DNA from: an uncultured Erysipelotrichaceae bacterium
GTDB lineage: Bacteria; Bacillota_I; Bacilli_A; Erysipelotrichales; Coprobacillaceae
Direction of reading: 5' to 3'
DNA length: 21,442 bases
Assembly (NCBI GenBank): GCA_900544435.1
Contig: UQVG01000008.1
Location: 1 to 21,442, forward strand
The notes below the pieces were generated by a model. The model ran no database searches, was not told the origin of the DNA, and saw only the letters and a list, made by a program, of their open reading frames with translations. Of the stretch, positions 8,149 through 16,506 are shown in pieces. How positions within the stretch are numbered: position 1 is the stretch's first letter; the number at the start of each line of letters is the position of its first letter. Both the position numbers and the translations under genes were made by a program.

Positions 8149-9900
8149 ATGAGTGAAAATGTAATTTATTCTATTAATGGTCCCGTTGTTAAAGTAAGAA
8201 ATGCCAAAGACTTTTCAATGTTAGAAATGGTTTATGTTGGTCATGCTAAATTAATGGGTGAAGTTATCTCAATTTCTAAAGATTTAACAACTATCCAAGT
8301 ATATGAAACAACAACTGGTTTAAAACCAGGAGAACCTGTTATTTCTACAGGATCACCAATTTGTGTTACATTAGGTCCTGGTATTTTAAGAAATATCTTT
8401 GATGGGATTGAACGTCCATTAAAAGCAATTGCTGAACAATCAGGTGCTTTTATTGAAGCTGGAAGTGATGTTGATTCACTTGATGTTGAAAAATTATGGG
8501 ACGTTACAATGAAAGTAAAAGTAGGAGATGTTTTAAAAGGTGGAGACATCTATGCAACATGTCCTGAAACAGATTTAATTGAACATAGATGTATGCTTTC
8601 ACCACTTTTAAGTGGTAAAGTTGTTGAAGTAAAAGAAAATGGTCAATATAAAATTAATGATGTCGTAATGAAAATTGAAGATGAACATGGTCAAATTCAT
8701 GAATGTACATTATGTCAAAAATGGCCAATTAAACAAGCACGTCCAACTTTAGAACGTTTACCAATTTCTATTCCTTTAGTAACAGGACAACGTGTTATCG
8801 ATACATTATTCCCAATTGCTAAAGGTGGAACTGCTGCTATTCCAGGTGGTTTCGGTACTGGTAAAACAATGACACAACACCAAATCGCTAAATGGTGTGA
8901 TGCTGACATTATTATTTATGTTGGTTGTGGAGAACGTGGAAACGAAATGACTCAAGTTCTTGAAGAATTTAGTGAGTTAATTGACCCTAAGAGTGGTAAA
9001 CCATTAACTGATAGAACTGTCTTAATTGCTAATACTTCAAACATGCCAGTTGCGGCACGTGAAGCAAGTATTTATACAGGAATTACTTTAGCTGAATATT
9101 ATCGTGATATGGGATATCACTGTGCAATCATGGCCGATTCTACTTCACGTTGGGCAGAAGCGTTACGTGAAATTTCTGGTCGTCTAGAAGAAATGCCAGC
9201 TGAAGAAGGATTCCCAGCTTACTTACCATCACGTTTGTCTCAATTCTATGAACGTGCTGGATATATGAAAACTTTAAACGGACAAGAAGGTTCTGTATCT
9301 ATCATCGGTGCCGTATCACCACAAGGAGCAGACTTCTCAGAACCAGTTACTCAAAATACAAAACGTTTCGTAAGATGTTTCTGGGCCTTAGATAAAGCCT
9401 TAGCTTACGCACGTCACTATTTCGCAATTAACTGGACTCAATCTTATAGTGATTATGTTTATGATCTTGAAAAATGGTATGATCAAAATGTTGGTTCTAA
9501 CTTTGTTAGTGATCGTCAACAACTTTCATTCATTCTTGCTGAAGAATCAAGATTAAATGAAATTGTTAACTTAATGGGACCTGATGTTTTACCTGAAGAT
9601 CAAAAATTAGTGATGGAAATCGCAAAAGTGGTTCGTGTTGGTTATTTACAACAAAATGCTTTCCATAAGGATGATACATACGTACCACTTGCTAAACAAT
9701 TAAAGATGATGGATGTTATCTTATATTTAAATAAAAAATGTCAAGAAGCTGTTGCTCAAGGTAAAGTTGTTCGAGCAATTAGTGAAACTGGTATTTTTGA
9801 ACAATTAATTAAAATGAAATATGATATTCCAAATGATCATATTGAAAAATTAGATACTTATTATCAAGATATTGATAATGCATTAAAATCTGTAGCGTAG
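8149..9900 (+). CDS. ntpA: V-type ATP synthase subunit A (catalytic)
   Basis: This 583-aa catalytic subunit hydrolyses or makes ATP in the A3B3 head. Visible are the N-terminal beta barrel, the bulge (non-homologous) region at about 115-190, and the nucleotide-binding core. The core has P-loop GGFGTGKT at 233-240, the catalytic GERGNEMT at 261-268 (E262), ADSTSRWAEALRE and the GRLEEMPAEEGFPAYLPSRL block. The C-terminal helical domain is complete. The P-loop reads GGFG, where Enterococcus has GPFG; I believe this variant occurs in other Bacillota V-ATPases, so I read it as clade variation. The ribosome binding site is AGGGGGA. Only 12 nt separate it from subunit B. Arginine is largely CGT or AGA and codon choice is strongly biased, consistent with high expression. 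Confidence 0.98.
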   Translation: MSENVIYSINGPVVKVRNAKDFSMLEMVYVGHAKLMGEVISISKDLTTIQVYETTTGLKPGEPVISTGSPICVTLGPGILRNIFDGIERPLKAIAEQSGAFIEAGSDVDSLDVEKLWDVTMKVKVGDVLKGGDIYATCPETDLIEHRCMLSPLLSGKVVEVKENGQYKINDVVMKIEDEHGQIHECTLCQKWPIKQARPTLERLPISIPLVTGQRVIDTLFPIAKGGTAAIPGGFGTGKTMTQHQIAKWCDADIIIYVGCGERGNEMTQVLEEFSELIDPKSGKPLTDRTVLIANTSNMPVAAREASIYTGITLAEYYRDMGYHCAIMADSTSRWAEALREISGRLEEMPAEEGFPAYLPSRLSQFYERAGYMKTLNGQEGSVSIIGAVSPQGADFSEPVTQNTKRFVRCFWALDKALAYARHYFAINWTQSYSDYVYDLEKWYDQNVGSNFVSDRQQLSFILAEESRLNEIVNLMGPDVLPEDQKLVMEIAKVVRVGYLQQNAFHKDDTYVPLAKQLKMMDVILYLNKKCQEAVAQGKVVRAISETGIFEQLIKMKYDIPNDHIEKLDTYYQDIDNALKSVA

Positions 9901-9912
9901 GAGGAAATAAAA

Positions 9913-11355
9913 ATGGCACTACAATATGTAGGATTAAATGAAATCAATGGATCATTAGTCGTTTTAGATCACGTAAAAGGTGCCTCTTACGACGAAATGG
10001 TTGAAATTCAATTAAAAGATGGTACAACACGTTCTGGACGTGTTGTACAAATTGAAGGTGAAAAAATTGTTGTCCAAGTATTTGAAGGAACAAATGATTT
10101 ATCACTAGAAAATACAAAAACTAAATTATTAGGTAGACCAATGGAATTACCTGTTTCTAAAGAAATTTTAGGACGTGTCTTCAATGGTGCTGGTAGACCA
10201 ATCGATGGTTTAGGAGAAATCTATGCAGAAGAAATGATGGATATCAATGGTTTACCATTAAATCCAGTAAGCCGTGTTTATCCACGTAACTACATCAATA
10301 CAGGTATTTCTTCAATTGACTGTCTTGCAACATTAATTCGTGGACAAAAATTACCAATTTTCTCTGGTTCAGGTTTACCACATGACCGTTTAGCTGTACA
10401 AATTGTTAAACAAGCAAAAGTTGCTGATGAATCAGGAAAAGGTTTCGCCATTGTCTTTGCAGCAATGGGTGTTACAAATGACGTTGCTAACTACTTTAAA
10501 CGTAGTTTTAAAGAAGCTGGTGTTATGGAAAGAGTTGTTATGTTCTTAAACTTATCAAACGATCCAATTATCGAACGTACATTAACTCCACGTTGTGCCT
10601 TAACTGCAGCTGAATATTTAGCTTATAAACAAAATATGCACGTATTAGTTATCTATACAGATATCACTTCATATTGTGAAGCGTTACGTGAATTCTCTTC
10701 AAGTAAAGGAGAAATTCCTGGACGTAAAGGTTATCCAGGTTACTTATATTCTGATTTAGCTTCTTTATATGAAAGAGCTGGTATTATTAAAGGTGCAGAA
10801 GGTTCTGTAACTCAAATTCCAATTTTAACAATGCCTAACAATGATATTACTCACCCAGTTCCTGACTTAACTGGATATATCACTGAAGGACAAATTACTT
10901 TATCTCCTGAATTAAACTCAGCAGGTATTTATCCACCAGTTGATGTTTTACCATCACTTTCACGTTTAATGAAAGATGGTATCGGGGAAGGATATACACG
11001 TGGAGATCACCAAGACATCGCCAACCAATTATTTGCATGTTATGCCCATGTACAAGATGTTAAATCTTTAACATCAGTTATCGGTGAAGATGAATTATCT
11101 CCATTAGATAAACAATATTTATCATTTGGTAAATTATTTGAACAACATTTCTTAAATCAAGGTTTTGATACGAATAGATCAATTGAAGAAACATTAGATT
11201 TAGGATGGGATTTAGTTTCAGTCTTACCTAAAGAAGCACTAGATCGTTTGGATAACAAATTGTTAGATGAACATTATGATCATGATAGAGCTATGAAACG
11301 TTTCCATATTAAAGAAAAAGCAATCATCAAAGAATTACAAGAAGCAGGTGATTAA
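9913..11355 (+). CDS. ntpB: V-type ATP synthase subunit B (non-catalytic)
   Basis: This 480-aa subunit alternates with A in the head and contributes the arginine finger to the catalytic site. It shows the family blocks [40 protein letters not shown] and the aligned [42 protein letters not shown]. As expected for B, it has no Walker A lysine; GSGLPHD stands in its place. Length is normal. The ribosome binding site GGAGG begins at the stop codon of subunit A, and subunit D starts 2 nt after its own stop, pointing to translational coupling through the A-B-D end of the operon. Confidence 0.98.
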   Translation: MALQYVGLNEINGSLVVLDHVKGASYDEMVEIQLKDGTTRSGRVVQIEGEKIVVQVFEGTNDLSLENTKTKLLGRPMELPVSKEILGRVFNGAGRPIDGLGEIYAEEMMDINGLPLNPVSRVYPRNYINTGISSIDCLATLIRGQKLPIFSGSGLPHDRLAVQIVKQAKVADESGKGFAIVFAAMGVTNDVANYFKRSFKEAGVMERVVMFLNLSNDPIIERTLTPRCALTAAEYLAYKQNMHVLVIYTDITSYCEALREFSSSKGEIPGRKGYPGYLYSDLASLYERAGIIKGAEGSVTQIPILTMPNNDITHPVPDLTGYITEGQITLSPELNSAGIYPPVDVLPSLSRLMKDGIGEGYTRGDHQDIANQLFACYAHVQDVKSLTSVIGEDELSPLDKQYLSFGKLFEQHFLNQGFDTNRSIEETLDLGWDLVSVLPKEALDRLDNKLLDEHYDHDRAMKRFHIKEKAIIKELQEAGD

Positions 11356-11357
11356 TT

Positions 11358-11966
11358 ATGGCTTTAAAAGTTGTTCCAACAAAAGGAAATTTAATTTCTA
11401 CAAAGAAACAATTACAATTAGCTGTTCTTGGATATGATTTATTAGACAAGAAAAGAAACGTTCTTATTAAAGAAATGATGTCATTATTAGATGACGTTAA
11501 AATGGTCAGAGATGAAATTACTGAAGCCTATCAAAATGCATATGATGCTTTACAAGAAGCTAATATTTCTTTAGGATTAATTAGTGACTTAGTTACAGCA
11601 ACACCTATTGATTATGGAATCAGTATTGCCTATAGAAGTGTTATGGGTGTAGAAATTCCTAAAATTACTTATCATAAACAACCAATGGTATGTAGTTATA
11701 ACATGGACCGTTCTAATTCAAAAGTAGACTATGCTTATGAATGTTTCTATCGTGTTAAAGAATTAACAGTTGTTTTAGCTGAAGTTGAAAACTCAGTTTA
11801 TCGTTTAGCAAATACAATTAGAAAAACACAAAAACGTGCGAATGCCTTAAAAAATATTTCTATTCCACGTTTTGAAGAAACAATCAAATTTATTAGTGAA
11901 TCACTTGAAGAAAAAGAACGTGAAGAATTTTCAAGACAAAAAGTTATAAAAAATCAAAAGCATTAA
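11358..11966 (+). CDS. ntpD: V-type ATP synthase subunit D (central shaft)
   Basis: This 202-aa protein forms the long antiparallel coiled-coil rotor axle. The N-terminal VVPTKGNLISTKKQLQLA and the LLDKKRNVLIKEMM block are diagnostic, as is the C-terminal helix with RRVNALE-like sequence (here KRANALKNISIPRFEETIKFI). It is the last gene of the ATPase operon and starts 2 nt after the B stop, with AGCAGGTGAT in the end of B as its ribosome binding site. Its own stop codon lies inside the left arm of the operon terminator. Size is typical. Confidence 0.96.
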   Translation: MALKVVPTKGNLISTKKQLQLAVLGYDLLDKKRNVLIKEMMSLLDDVKMVRDEITEAYQNAYDALQEANISLGLISDLVTATPIDYGISIAYRSVMGVEIPKITYHKQPMVCSYNMDRSNSKVDYAYECFYRVKELTVVLAEVENSVYRLANTIRKTQKRANALKNISIPRFEETIKFISESLEEKEREEFSRQKVIKNQKH

Positions 11967-11986
11967 TTAATTTTAATGCTTTTTTT
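11957..11986 (+). terminator. Rho-independent terminator of the V-ATPase operon
   Basis: AAAAGCATTAA (11957-11967) pairs with TTAATGCTTTT (11973-11983) across a five-nt loop, and seven T residues run from 11980 to 11986. The left arm includes the stop codon of subunit D (11964-11966), so coding sequence and terminator overlap. Confidence 0.85.
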
Positions 11987-12002
11987 GCAAATTATAAAAA
12001 AA

Positions 12003-12033
12003 TTAACACGCTAATAAAAAAATATGATATTAT
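12003..12033 (+). promoter_or_regulatory. Tentative promoter of aroD
   Basis: TTAACA at 12003-12008 is followed by TATTAT at 12028-12033 (19-nt spacer). A TATGAT alternative at 12023-12028 has too short a spacer. The region follows the V-ATPase terminator directly, so aroD needs a promoter about here, but the element choice is uncertain. Confidence 0.35.
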
Positions 12034-12073
12034 TATGCTGTTGAATTATTAAATAATCAAAGAAGGTGTAAAT

Positions 12074-12841
12074 ATGAGTATTGAAATTAAAGGAGTCATC
12101 ATTGGAGAAGGAAAACCTAAAGTATGTGTTCCTATTGTAGAAAGCCAAGATGAAGCAATTCTAAATAAATTAAAAGAATTTAATGAATTAGAAGTAGATA
12201 TGATTGAATTAAGAATAGATTTTTATGAAAATATCCATCAAGAAGATGCGTTAAGAAATTTATTTTTAAACATTGCTGCCTTACAAATACAAAAACCAAT
12301 TATTCTAACGATTCGTACAGCTGCAGAAGGTGGAGAAGTTGAAATTGATCCAAAAGATTATTTCAATGTTTATAAATTGGCAGTTGAAGCAAATGCATTT
12401 GATATTTATGATGTTGAATTAGCGTTAGGAACAAATATGGCAATTGAATTAAGAACACTTATTCATGATGCTGGTAAATATATGTTGATGTCAAGTCATA
12501 ACTTTGATAGAACGCCTGAAGTTGATTCATTGATGCAAAAATTTAGATCTATGGATTCTTTAGAAGCTGATATTATGAAAGTTGCAGTAATGCCAGAAGA
12601 TTATCAAGATTTATTAAATCTTCTTTCATTTACTGTTCAAGCAAAAAATGAGTATACTCAAAAACCAATTGTGACAATGTCAATGTCAGCTATTGGTCTT
12701 ACTTCACGTTTAGTTGGTGAACAATTTGGAAGTGCAATTACTTTTGCTTCTGTAGGAAAAGCAAGTGCTCCAGGACAAATTGATTATCAAGAGTTAAATC
12801 AAATATTAGAGATTATTCATAAAAATACTCAAGAAGCCTAG
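12074..12841 (+). CDS. aroD: 3-dehydroquinate dehydratase, type I
   Basis: This 255-aa enzyme catalyses the third step of the shikimate pathway, converting 3-dehydroquinate to 3-dehydroshikimate through a Schiff base in a (beta/alpha)8 barrel. The active-site residues are present: the conserved IELRIDF block at 44-50, catalytic H142 in SSHNFDRTP, Schiff-base K169 in ADIMKVAVMP, and substrate-binding R212 in SRLVGEQFGSAITF. The length matches the E. coli and Salmonella enzymes. AGAAGGTG lies upstream of the ATG. It stands alone, with no other shikimate gene in the window. Its stop codon is at the centre of the following terminator palindrome. Confidence 0.97.
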   Translation: MSIEIKGVIIGEGKPKVCVPIVESQDEAILNKLKEFNELEVDMIELRIDFYENIHQEDALRNLFLNIAALQIQKPIILTIRTAAEGGEVEIDPKDYFNVYKLAVEANAFDIYDVELALGTNMAIELRTLIHDAGKYMLMSSHNFDRTPEVDSLMQKFRSMDSLEADIMKVAVMPEDYQDLLNLLSFTVQAKNEYTQKPIVTMSMSAIGLTSRLVGEQFGSAITFASVGKASAPGQIDYQELNQILEIIHKNTQEA

Positions 12842-12856
12842 GCTTCTTGATTTTTT
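12829..12856 (+). terminator. Terminator overlapping the end of aroD
   Basis: TCAAGAAGCC (12829-12838) and GGCTTCTTGA (12841-12850) form a perfect palindrome with TA at its centre, followed by six T residues. The left arm encodes the last aroD residues (Gln-Glu-Ala) and the stop TAG spans 12839-12841. Confidence 0.85.
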
Positions 12857-12881
12857 ATACATATAATAAAGTGGTGAGATT

Positions 12882-13256
12882 ATGAAAATAGATGCAAAAA
12901 CTTTAGAAAAACTTGTTTGGATTATTTATAAACGTTTCTTTATAGAAAAAGGAAAATTAAAAGATATCCAAATAAAGATAGATCAATATATTCAAATAAG
13001 AATGGTTTTAGTTTATAAAGGTATAGAAACTAAAATTCACATAGATGCAAGACCTTATGTCAATGAAGATATTATTATTGATAGTCAAGGAAGTATTAGA
13101 TATGGTTTTTTAAAACTTAACTATGCTAAAATGTTACAAGAGTGGGTTAAAGATATTCCTCAAGTAACAGTGAATAATACACAAATAAAAGTAAAAAACG
13201 AATACCTTCAAGATATTCGCTTAAATCATCAAGAAATAGAATTAGAACTTTATTAG
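12882..13256 (+). CDS. Hypothetical protein, 124 aa
   Basis: I do not recognise this protein. It is soluble, charged and lysine/isoleucine-rich, with no signal peptide, membrane segment or cysteine. The beginning is helical (MKIDAKTLEKLVWIIYKRFF). The centre alternates in beta-strand style (IQIRMVLVYKGIETKIHIDARPYV) and a short helix near residue 80 contains a tryptophan (MLQEWVKD). AAGTGGTGAG supplies the ribosome binding site, and TATAAT at 12862-12867 lies just upstream, without a convincing -35. It sits between the aroD terminator and the convergent asnB gene. Its stop TAG interlocks with the asnB stop inside a palindrome. Frame length, initiation signal and its own terminator-bounded unit support a real gene; function is unknown. 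Confidence 0.75.
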   Translation: MKIDAKTLEKLVWIIYKRFFIEKGKLKDIQIKIDQYIQIRMVLVYKGIETKIHIDARPYVNEDIIIDSQGSIRYGFLKLNYAKMLQEWVKDIPQVTVNNTQIKVKNEYLQDIRLNHQEIELELY

Positions 13257-13269
13257 AGTTCTAATTCTA
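13237..13269. terminator. Bidirectional hairpin shared by the 124-aa gene and asnB
   Basis: TAGAATTAGAACT (13237-13249) and AGTTCTAATTCTA (13257-13269) form a perfect 13-bp stem with the seven-nt loop TTATTAG. The loop holds both interlocked stop codons: TAG on plus at 13254-13256 and TAA on minus at 13255-13253. Neither side has a long T tract, so termination efficiency is uncertain, but the perfect arms between convergent genes fit a shared terminator. Confidence 0.7.
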
Positions 13270-15067
13270 CATGATATATTTTTCCCCACATATAAATTTG
13301 ATAAAAATATGCAAGAAGTTGTGGTCCCATCATTAATTGTCCAAACCAAGGAACTTCAATGCTTTCACTGTTTTCAATAAAGTGTTTAAGTTTTTTGATA
13401 TCAAAAAGTTGATAAAGAATATTATTTTTATCATTGAGTGTTTCTAAGAGAAGATTTTTGATATAGGTAAGAAAAAATGGGGAATGAGTTTTAGGATAAG
13501 GGTTTTTCTTACGATTATAGATTTCTTGAGGAAGGAAGTCTTTGAAAGCATCGCGTAGAAGAGCTTTTTCTTGTTGATCTTTAAACATATAGCTCCAAGG
13601 GACATTATAGATATATTCAACGATATCTTTTGAGGCAAAAGGAACACGTAATTCAACGGCATTATACATAGATTGACTGTCACTACGTGTTAAGAGGGTT
13701 TGCATAAACCATTCAATATTTAAATAAATCATTTTTCTTTTATTAGTATCATAGAAACTTTGATCGAGGTAATCTATTTCATTAAGAGATTGATAATATT
13801 TGTTTTGAACATATTCTTTAATGTTCAATTTTTTTATATTTTCATTTAAAAGTTCTAATCTTTGATCAATGTCTCTAATCCAAGGAAATGCATCCAAACT
13901 ATAAAGTTCTTTTTTATAAAACCAAGGATAACCCCCAAATATTTCATCAGCACATTCACCAGATAAAACAACTTTATGATGTCTTTTAATTTCTTTACAA
14001 AATAATAGAAAACTAGAATCAATATCAGCCATACCAGGAGCATCTCTAGCCATTAAACTTTGTTTTAAGAAGATAATCAAATTCTTTTGTGATAAAACAA
14101 CATTATTATGATGACTATGATAACGATTGACCATTAAATCAATATAGTCACTATCTTTTGTAAGTTGATAATCATAAGGTTGGAAATATTTATCTTGGTC
14201 GAGATAGTCAATACTGTAAGTTGATAGATGATTAATATATTGGCTACTGATGGCAGTAATAATACTTGAATCTAATCCTCCTGATAACATACAAGAGATG
14301 GGAACATCACTTAAAAGTTGTCTTTGAATACTTCTATTGACTAGAAAACGTACATCTTGAACAGTTTCTTCATAACTTTTTAAATGAGGTTTTTTTTGAA
14401 GTGACCAATATCTTTCAATTACTAACTGTTCACCATCAAAACATAAGTAATGAGCAGGTCTTAAACTATAAATTTCTTTATAAAGAGTACTTCCTGGTGA
14501 AAGACTAGGACCTAGACCTAAGAGTTCCTTGATTCCCGTTTTATCAACGACACATTTTCCAATGTACATTAAAATGGCTTTAATTTCACTAGCGATGACT
14601 AAATCTCCATCTTTTAAATAATAAAAGAGAGGTTTGACGCCTAATTGATCACGACAAGCAAAAATCTTATTTTCATAATAAATTACAAATGAAAAGATAC
14701 CATCTAACATATTTAAACATTTTTCTTTATAAGCAATAAAACTAACAAGTAAAACCTCACTATCACTTTGACTATGAAAATGAAATCCTAAATCAATTAA
14801 ATGCTTTTTTAATTCATTCATATTATAAATTTCACCATTAAAAACAATACGATAAGTAATATTTTGATAAGTATATTCAAAAGGTTGTTTTCCGCCTTTT
14901 AAATCAATAATAGAAAGACGACAATGTCCTAATAAAACATGTTGATCAAAGTATGTTCTAGAATCATCAGGACCACGATGATCCAATAGACGTAACATTT
15001 TATTAAATTTACCACAATCATCTAAGACATTTCTTTGTTGATTATATAAACATAAAATTCCACACAT
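13253..15067 (-). CDS. asnB: Asparagine synthetase, glutamine-hydrolysing (AsnB type)
   Basis: This 604-aa enzyme makes asparagine from aspartate, ATP and glutamine. The glutaminase domain begins Met-Cys-Gly-Ile, where Cys2 becomes the N-terminal nucleophile, and has R50 (HCRLSIID), N77 (FNGEIYN) and D102 (SDSEV). The synthetase domain carries the PP-loop SGGLDSS at 262-268 and LSGECADEIFGGYPWF, and ends with AVELRVPF and the NPYPKTHSP block. Two ATGs are adjacent (15070 and 15067). I chose the second because it puts Cys next to Met and lies 7 nt from AGGGTG (15075-15080), against 4 nt for the first. It has its own promoter after the SPFH terminator. Length and motifs match Bacillota AsnB proteins. 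Confidence 0.96.
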   Translation of the reverse strand: MCGILCLYNQQRNVLDDCGKFNKMLRLLDHRGPDDSRTYFDQHVLLGHCRLSIIDLKGGKQPFEYTYQNITYRIVFNGEIYNMNELKKHLIDLGFHFHSQSDSEVLLVSFIAYKEKCLNMLDGIFSFVIYYENKIFACRDQLGVKPLFYYLKDGDLVIASEIKAILMYIGKCVVDKTGIKELLGLGPSLSPGSTLYKEIYSLRPAHYLCFDGEQLVIERYWSLQKKPHLKSYEETVQDVRFLVNRSIQRQLLSDVPISCMLSGGLDSSIITAISSQYINHLSTYSIDYLDQDKYFQPYDYQLTKDSDYIDLMVNRYHSHHNNVVLSQKNLIIFLKQSLMARDAPGMADIDSSFLLFCKEIKRHHKVVLSGECADEIFGGYPWFYKKELYSLDAFPWIRDIDQRLELLNENIKKLNIKEYVQNKYYQSLNEIDYLDQSFYDTNKRKMIYLNIEWFMQTLLTRSDSQSMYNAVELRVPFASKDIVEYIYNVPWSYMFKDQQEKALLRDAFKDFLPQEIYNRKKNPYPKTHSPFFLTYIKNLLLETLNDKNNILYQLFDIKKLKHFIENSESIEVPWFGQLMMGPQLLAYFYQIYMWGKIYHVELEL

Positions 15068-15084
15068 CATTATTCACCCTGTAT

Positions 15085-15113
15085 ACTATATGACATAAAA
15101 AAAAGAATATGAA
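15085..15113 (-). promoter_or_regulatory. Probable asnB promoter
   Basis: On the minus strand TTCATA (15113-15108) and TATAGT (15090-15085) are spaced by 17 nt, just downstream of the SPFH-operon terminator. The -10 is close to consensus and the -35 is moderate. The transcript would start a few bases before the ribosome binding site, giving a very short leader. Confidence 0.5.
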
Positions 15114-15137
15114 AAAAACAGTCCGTAGACTGTTTTT
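15114..15137 (-). terminator. Terminator of the NfeD-SPFH operon
   Basis: AAAAACAGTC (15114-15123) and GACTGTTTTT (15128-15137) form a 10-bp stem around CGTA. On the minus strand it is followed by further T residues. It starts 2 nt after the stop codon of the SPFH gene (15142-15140). Confidence 0.85.
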
Positions 15138-15139
15138 AA

Positions 15140-16051
15140 CTATTCCTTATCTTTCTTTTCACTTACAACTTCTTTTAAAGTAGTAGCCAATCCTGCAATT
15201 CCTTGTAATTCACTTGGAATAATAATTTTAGTAGCATCACCTTTAGATAAGTTTTCTAAAGCTTTAAAACCTTGTAAAGTGACATAAGCTTGATCTGGAT
15301 GTGCATCATTGATATAAGTAATCCCTTTAGCTTGAGCTTCATAAACTAAACGTAAAGCTTCAGCTTGACCTTCAGCTTTAGCAATGGCAGCTTCTTTTTC
15401 AGCTTCAGCTCTTAAGATTGTAGATTGTTTATCTCCTTCAGCATTTAAGATAGCAGCAGTTTTCTTACCTTCAGCTTGTAAGATAGCTTCACGTCTTTCA
15501 CGTTCAGCACGCATTTGTTTTTCCATTGCTTCTTGAATATCACGAGGTGGAATAATATTTTTAACTTCTACACGATGAACTTTAATTCCCCAAGGATCAG
15601 TTGCTTCATCAAGAATACTTCTCATACGTGAATTAATAATATCACGAGATGTTAAAGTTTCATCTAATTCCAAATCTCCAATAATATTACGAAGAGTTGT
15701 AGCTGTTAAGTTTTCAATGGCATTAATAGGACGATCAACACCATATGTGAATAAACGTGGATCTGTAATTTGATAGTAAACAACTGTATCAATTTGCATT
15801 GTAACGTTATCTTTAGTAATAACAGGTTGAGGCGCAAAGTCTACAACTTGTTCCTTTAATGATACCTTATTAGCAACACGATCTAAAAATGGAACTAAAA
15901 TGTGAAGTCCTACACCACAAGTACGATTATAAGCCCCAATTCTTTCTACAACGTATGCTTTTGATTGAGGAACAACACGAATAGCGAAAGCAATAATACT
16001 TACAATAATAAGTATAATAATGATAATAAAAACCAAAGTAATAATATTCAT
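15140..16051 (-). CDS. SPFH/band 7 (stomatin-like, paraslipin) membrane protein
   Basis: This 303-aa protein has one N-terminal hydrophobic helix (about 5-25, nearly all Ile/Val), then an SPFH domain (RVVPQSKAYVVERIGAY, LKEQVVDFAPQPVITKDNV, TLRNIIGDLELDETLTSRD). An Ala/Glu/Lys-rich coiled coil follows (about 195-245) with repeats such as ILQAEGKKTA, ILNAEGDKQS and AIAKAEGQAE. A Gly-rich C-terminus ends it. This is the QmcA/paraslipin layout: large membrane-anchored oligomers that organise membrane microdomains or act near FtsH-type proteases in relatives. It is the third gene of an operon behind NfeD, 12 nt downstream, with AAAGGAGAAA as ribosome binding site. The NfeD-SPFH pairing is a recognised conserved neighbourhood. 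The exact role here is unknown. Confidence 0.92.
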   Translation of the reverse strand: MNIITLVFIIIIILIIVSIIAFAIRVVPQSKAYVVERIGAYNRTCGVGLHILVPFLDRVANKVSLKEQVVDFAPQPVITKDNVTMQIDTVVYYQITDPRLFTYGVDRPINAIENLTATTLRNIIGDLELDETLTSRDIINSRMRSILDEATDPWGIKVHRVEVKNIIPPRDIQEAMEKQMRAERERREAILQAEGKKTAAILNAEGDKQSTILRAEAEKEAAIAKAEGQAEALRLVYEAQAKGITYINDAHPDQAYVTLQGFKALENLSKGDATKIIIPSELQGIAGLATTLKEVVSEKKDKE

Positions 16052-16063
16052 TTTTTTTCTCCT

Positions 16064-16492
16064 TTATTTATTAATTTTTTTAACCACAAGATGTGCACCT
16101 TCTACAGCAAGAATTTCACAATAATCTCCTTCTTCTAAAGTAGAATTATCCACACTACAAGCAGACCATTGTGTAGAAAGTACTTTAACTTCTCCTCTTG
16201 TATCGGCATCAATTCTTTTTAAAACAAGTCCATGTTGACCAATAACACGATCATAATTCGTACTTACTGTTTGTGTTCTTAAATATTTTTTGGCAAGAGG
16301 TCGACTTACTCCAATACAAATAATACTTAAAATAACAAAAATACAGATTTGAAGTGTTTGACTCAAACCAAAGGCATAGGCAATTAAAGCACCAATTCCA
16401 CCAAGAGTAAACCAGATACTTACTAAATCAATTGTAATAAGCTCAACGATAGCTGCTACAATTGTAATGCCTAGCCATATCCATAACATCAT
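16064..16492 (-). CDS. NfeD-like membrane protein
   Basis: This 142-aa protein has three hydrophobic segments (about 3-22, 27-45, 49-66) followed by a basic connector and a small C-terminal OB-fold domain. The latter shows the NfeD pattern: VIGQHGLVLKRI, RGEVKVLSTQWSACS, and LEEGDYCEILAVEGAHLVVKKI. It is the short form without the ClpP-like protease domain (YbbJ type), normally encoded beside an SPFH protein as here. GAGGGAGGG precedes the ATG by nine nt. A second Met follows the first, so the exact start could be one codon later. Role by family: partner of the SPFH oligomer; the mechanism is not established. Confidence 0.9.
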   Translation of the reverse strand: MMLWIWLGITIVAAIVELITIDLVSIWFTLGGIGALIAYAFGLSQTLQICIFVILSIICIGVSRPLAKKYLRTQTVSTNYDRVIGQHGLVLKRIDADTRGEVKVLSTQWSACSVDNSTLEEGDYCEILAVEGAHLVVKKINK

Positions 16493-16506
16493 GATCTATC
16501 CCTCCC

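Noticed and set aside
8845..8868. GGFGTGKT P-loop of subunit A as a disabling change
   Set aside because: The Gly-Lys-Thr core is intact and the Pro to Gly change is outside it; I believe it occurs in other bacterial V-ATPases.
15068..15070. First of two ATGs as asnB start
   Set aside because: It would place two Met before the catalytic Cys, and it is too close to the ribosome binding site.
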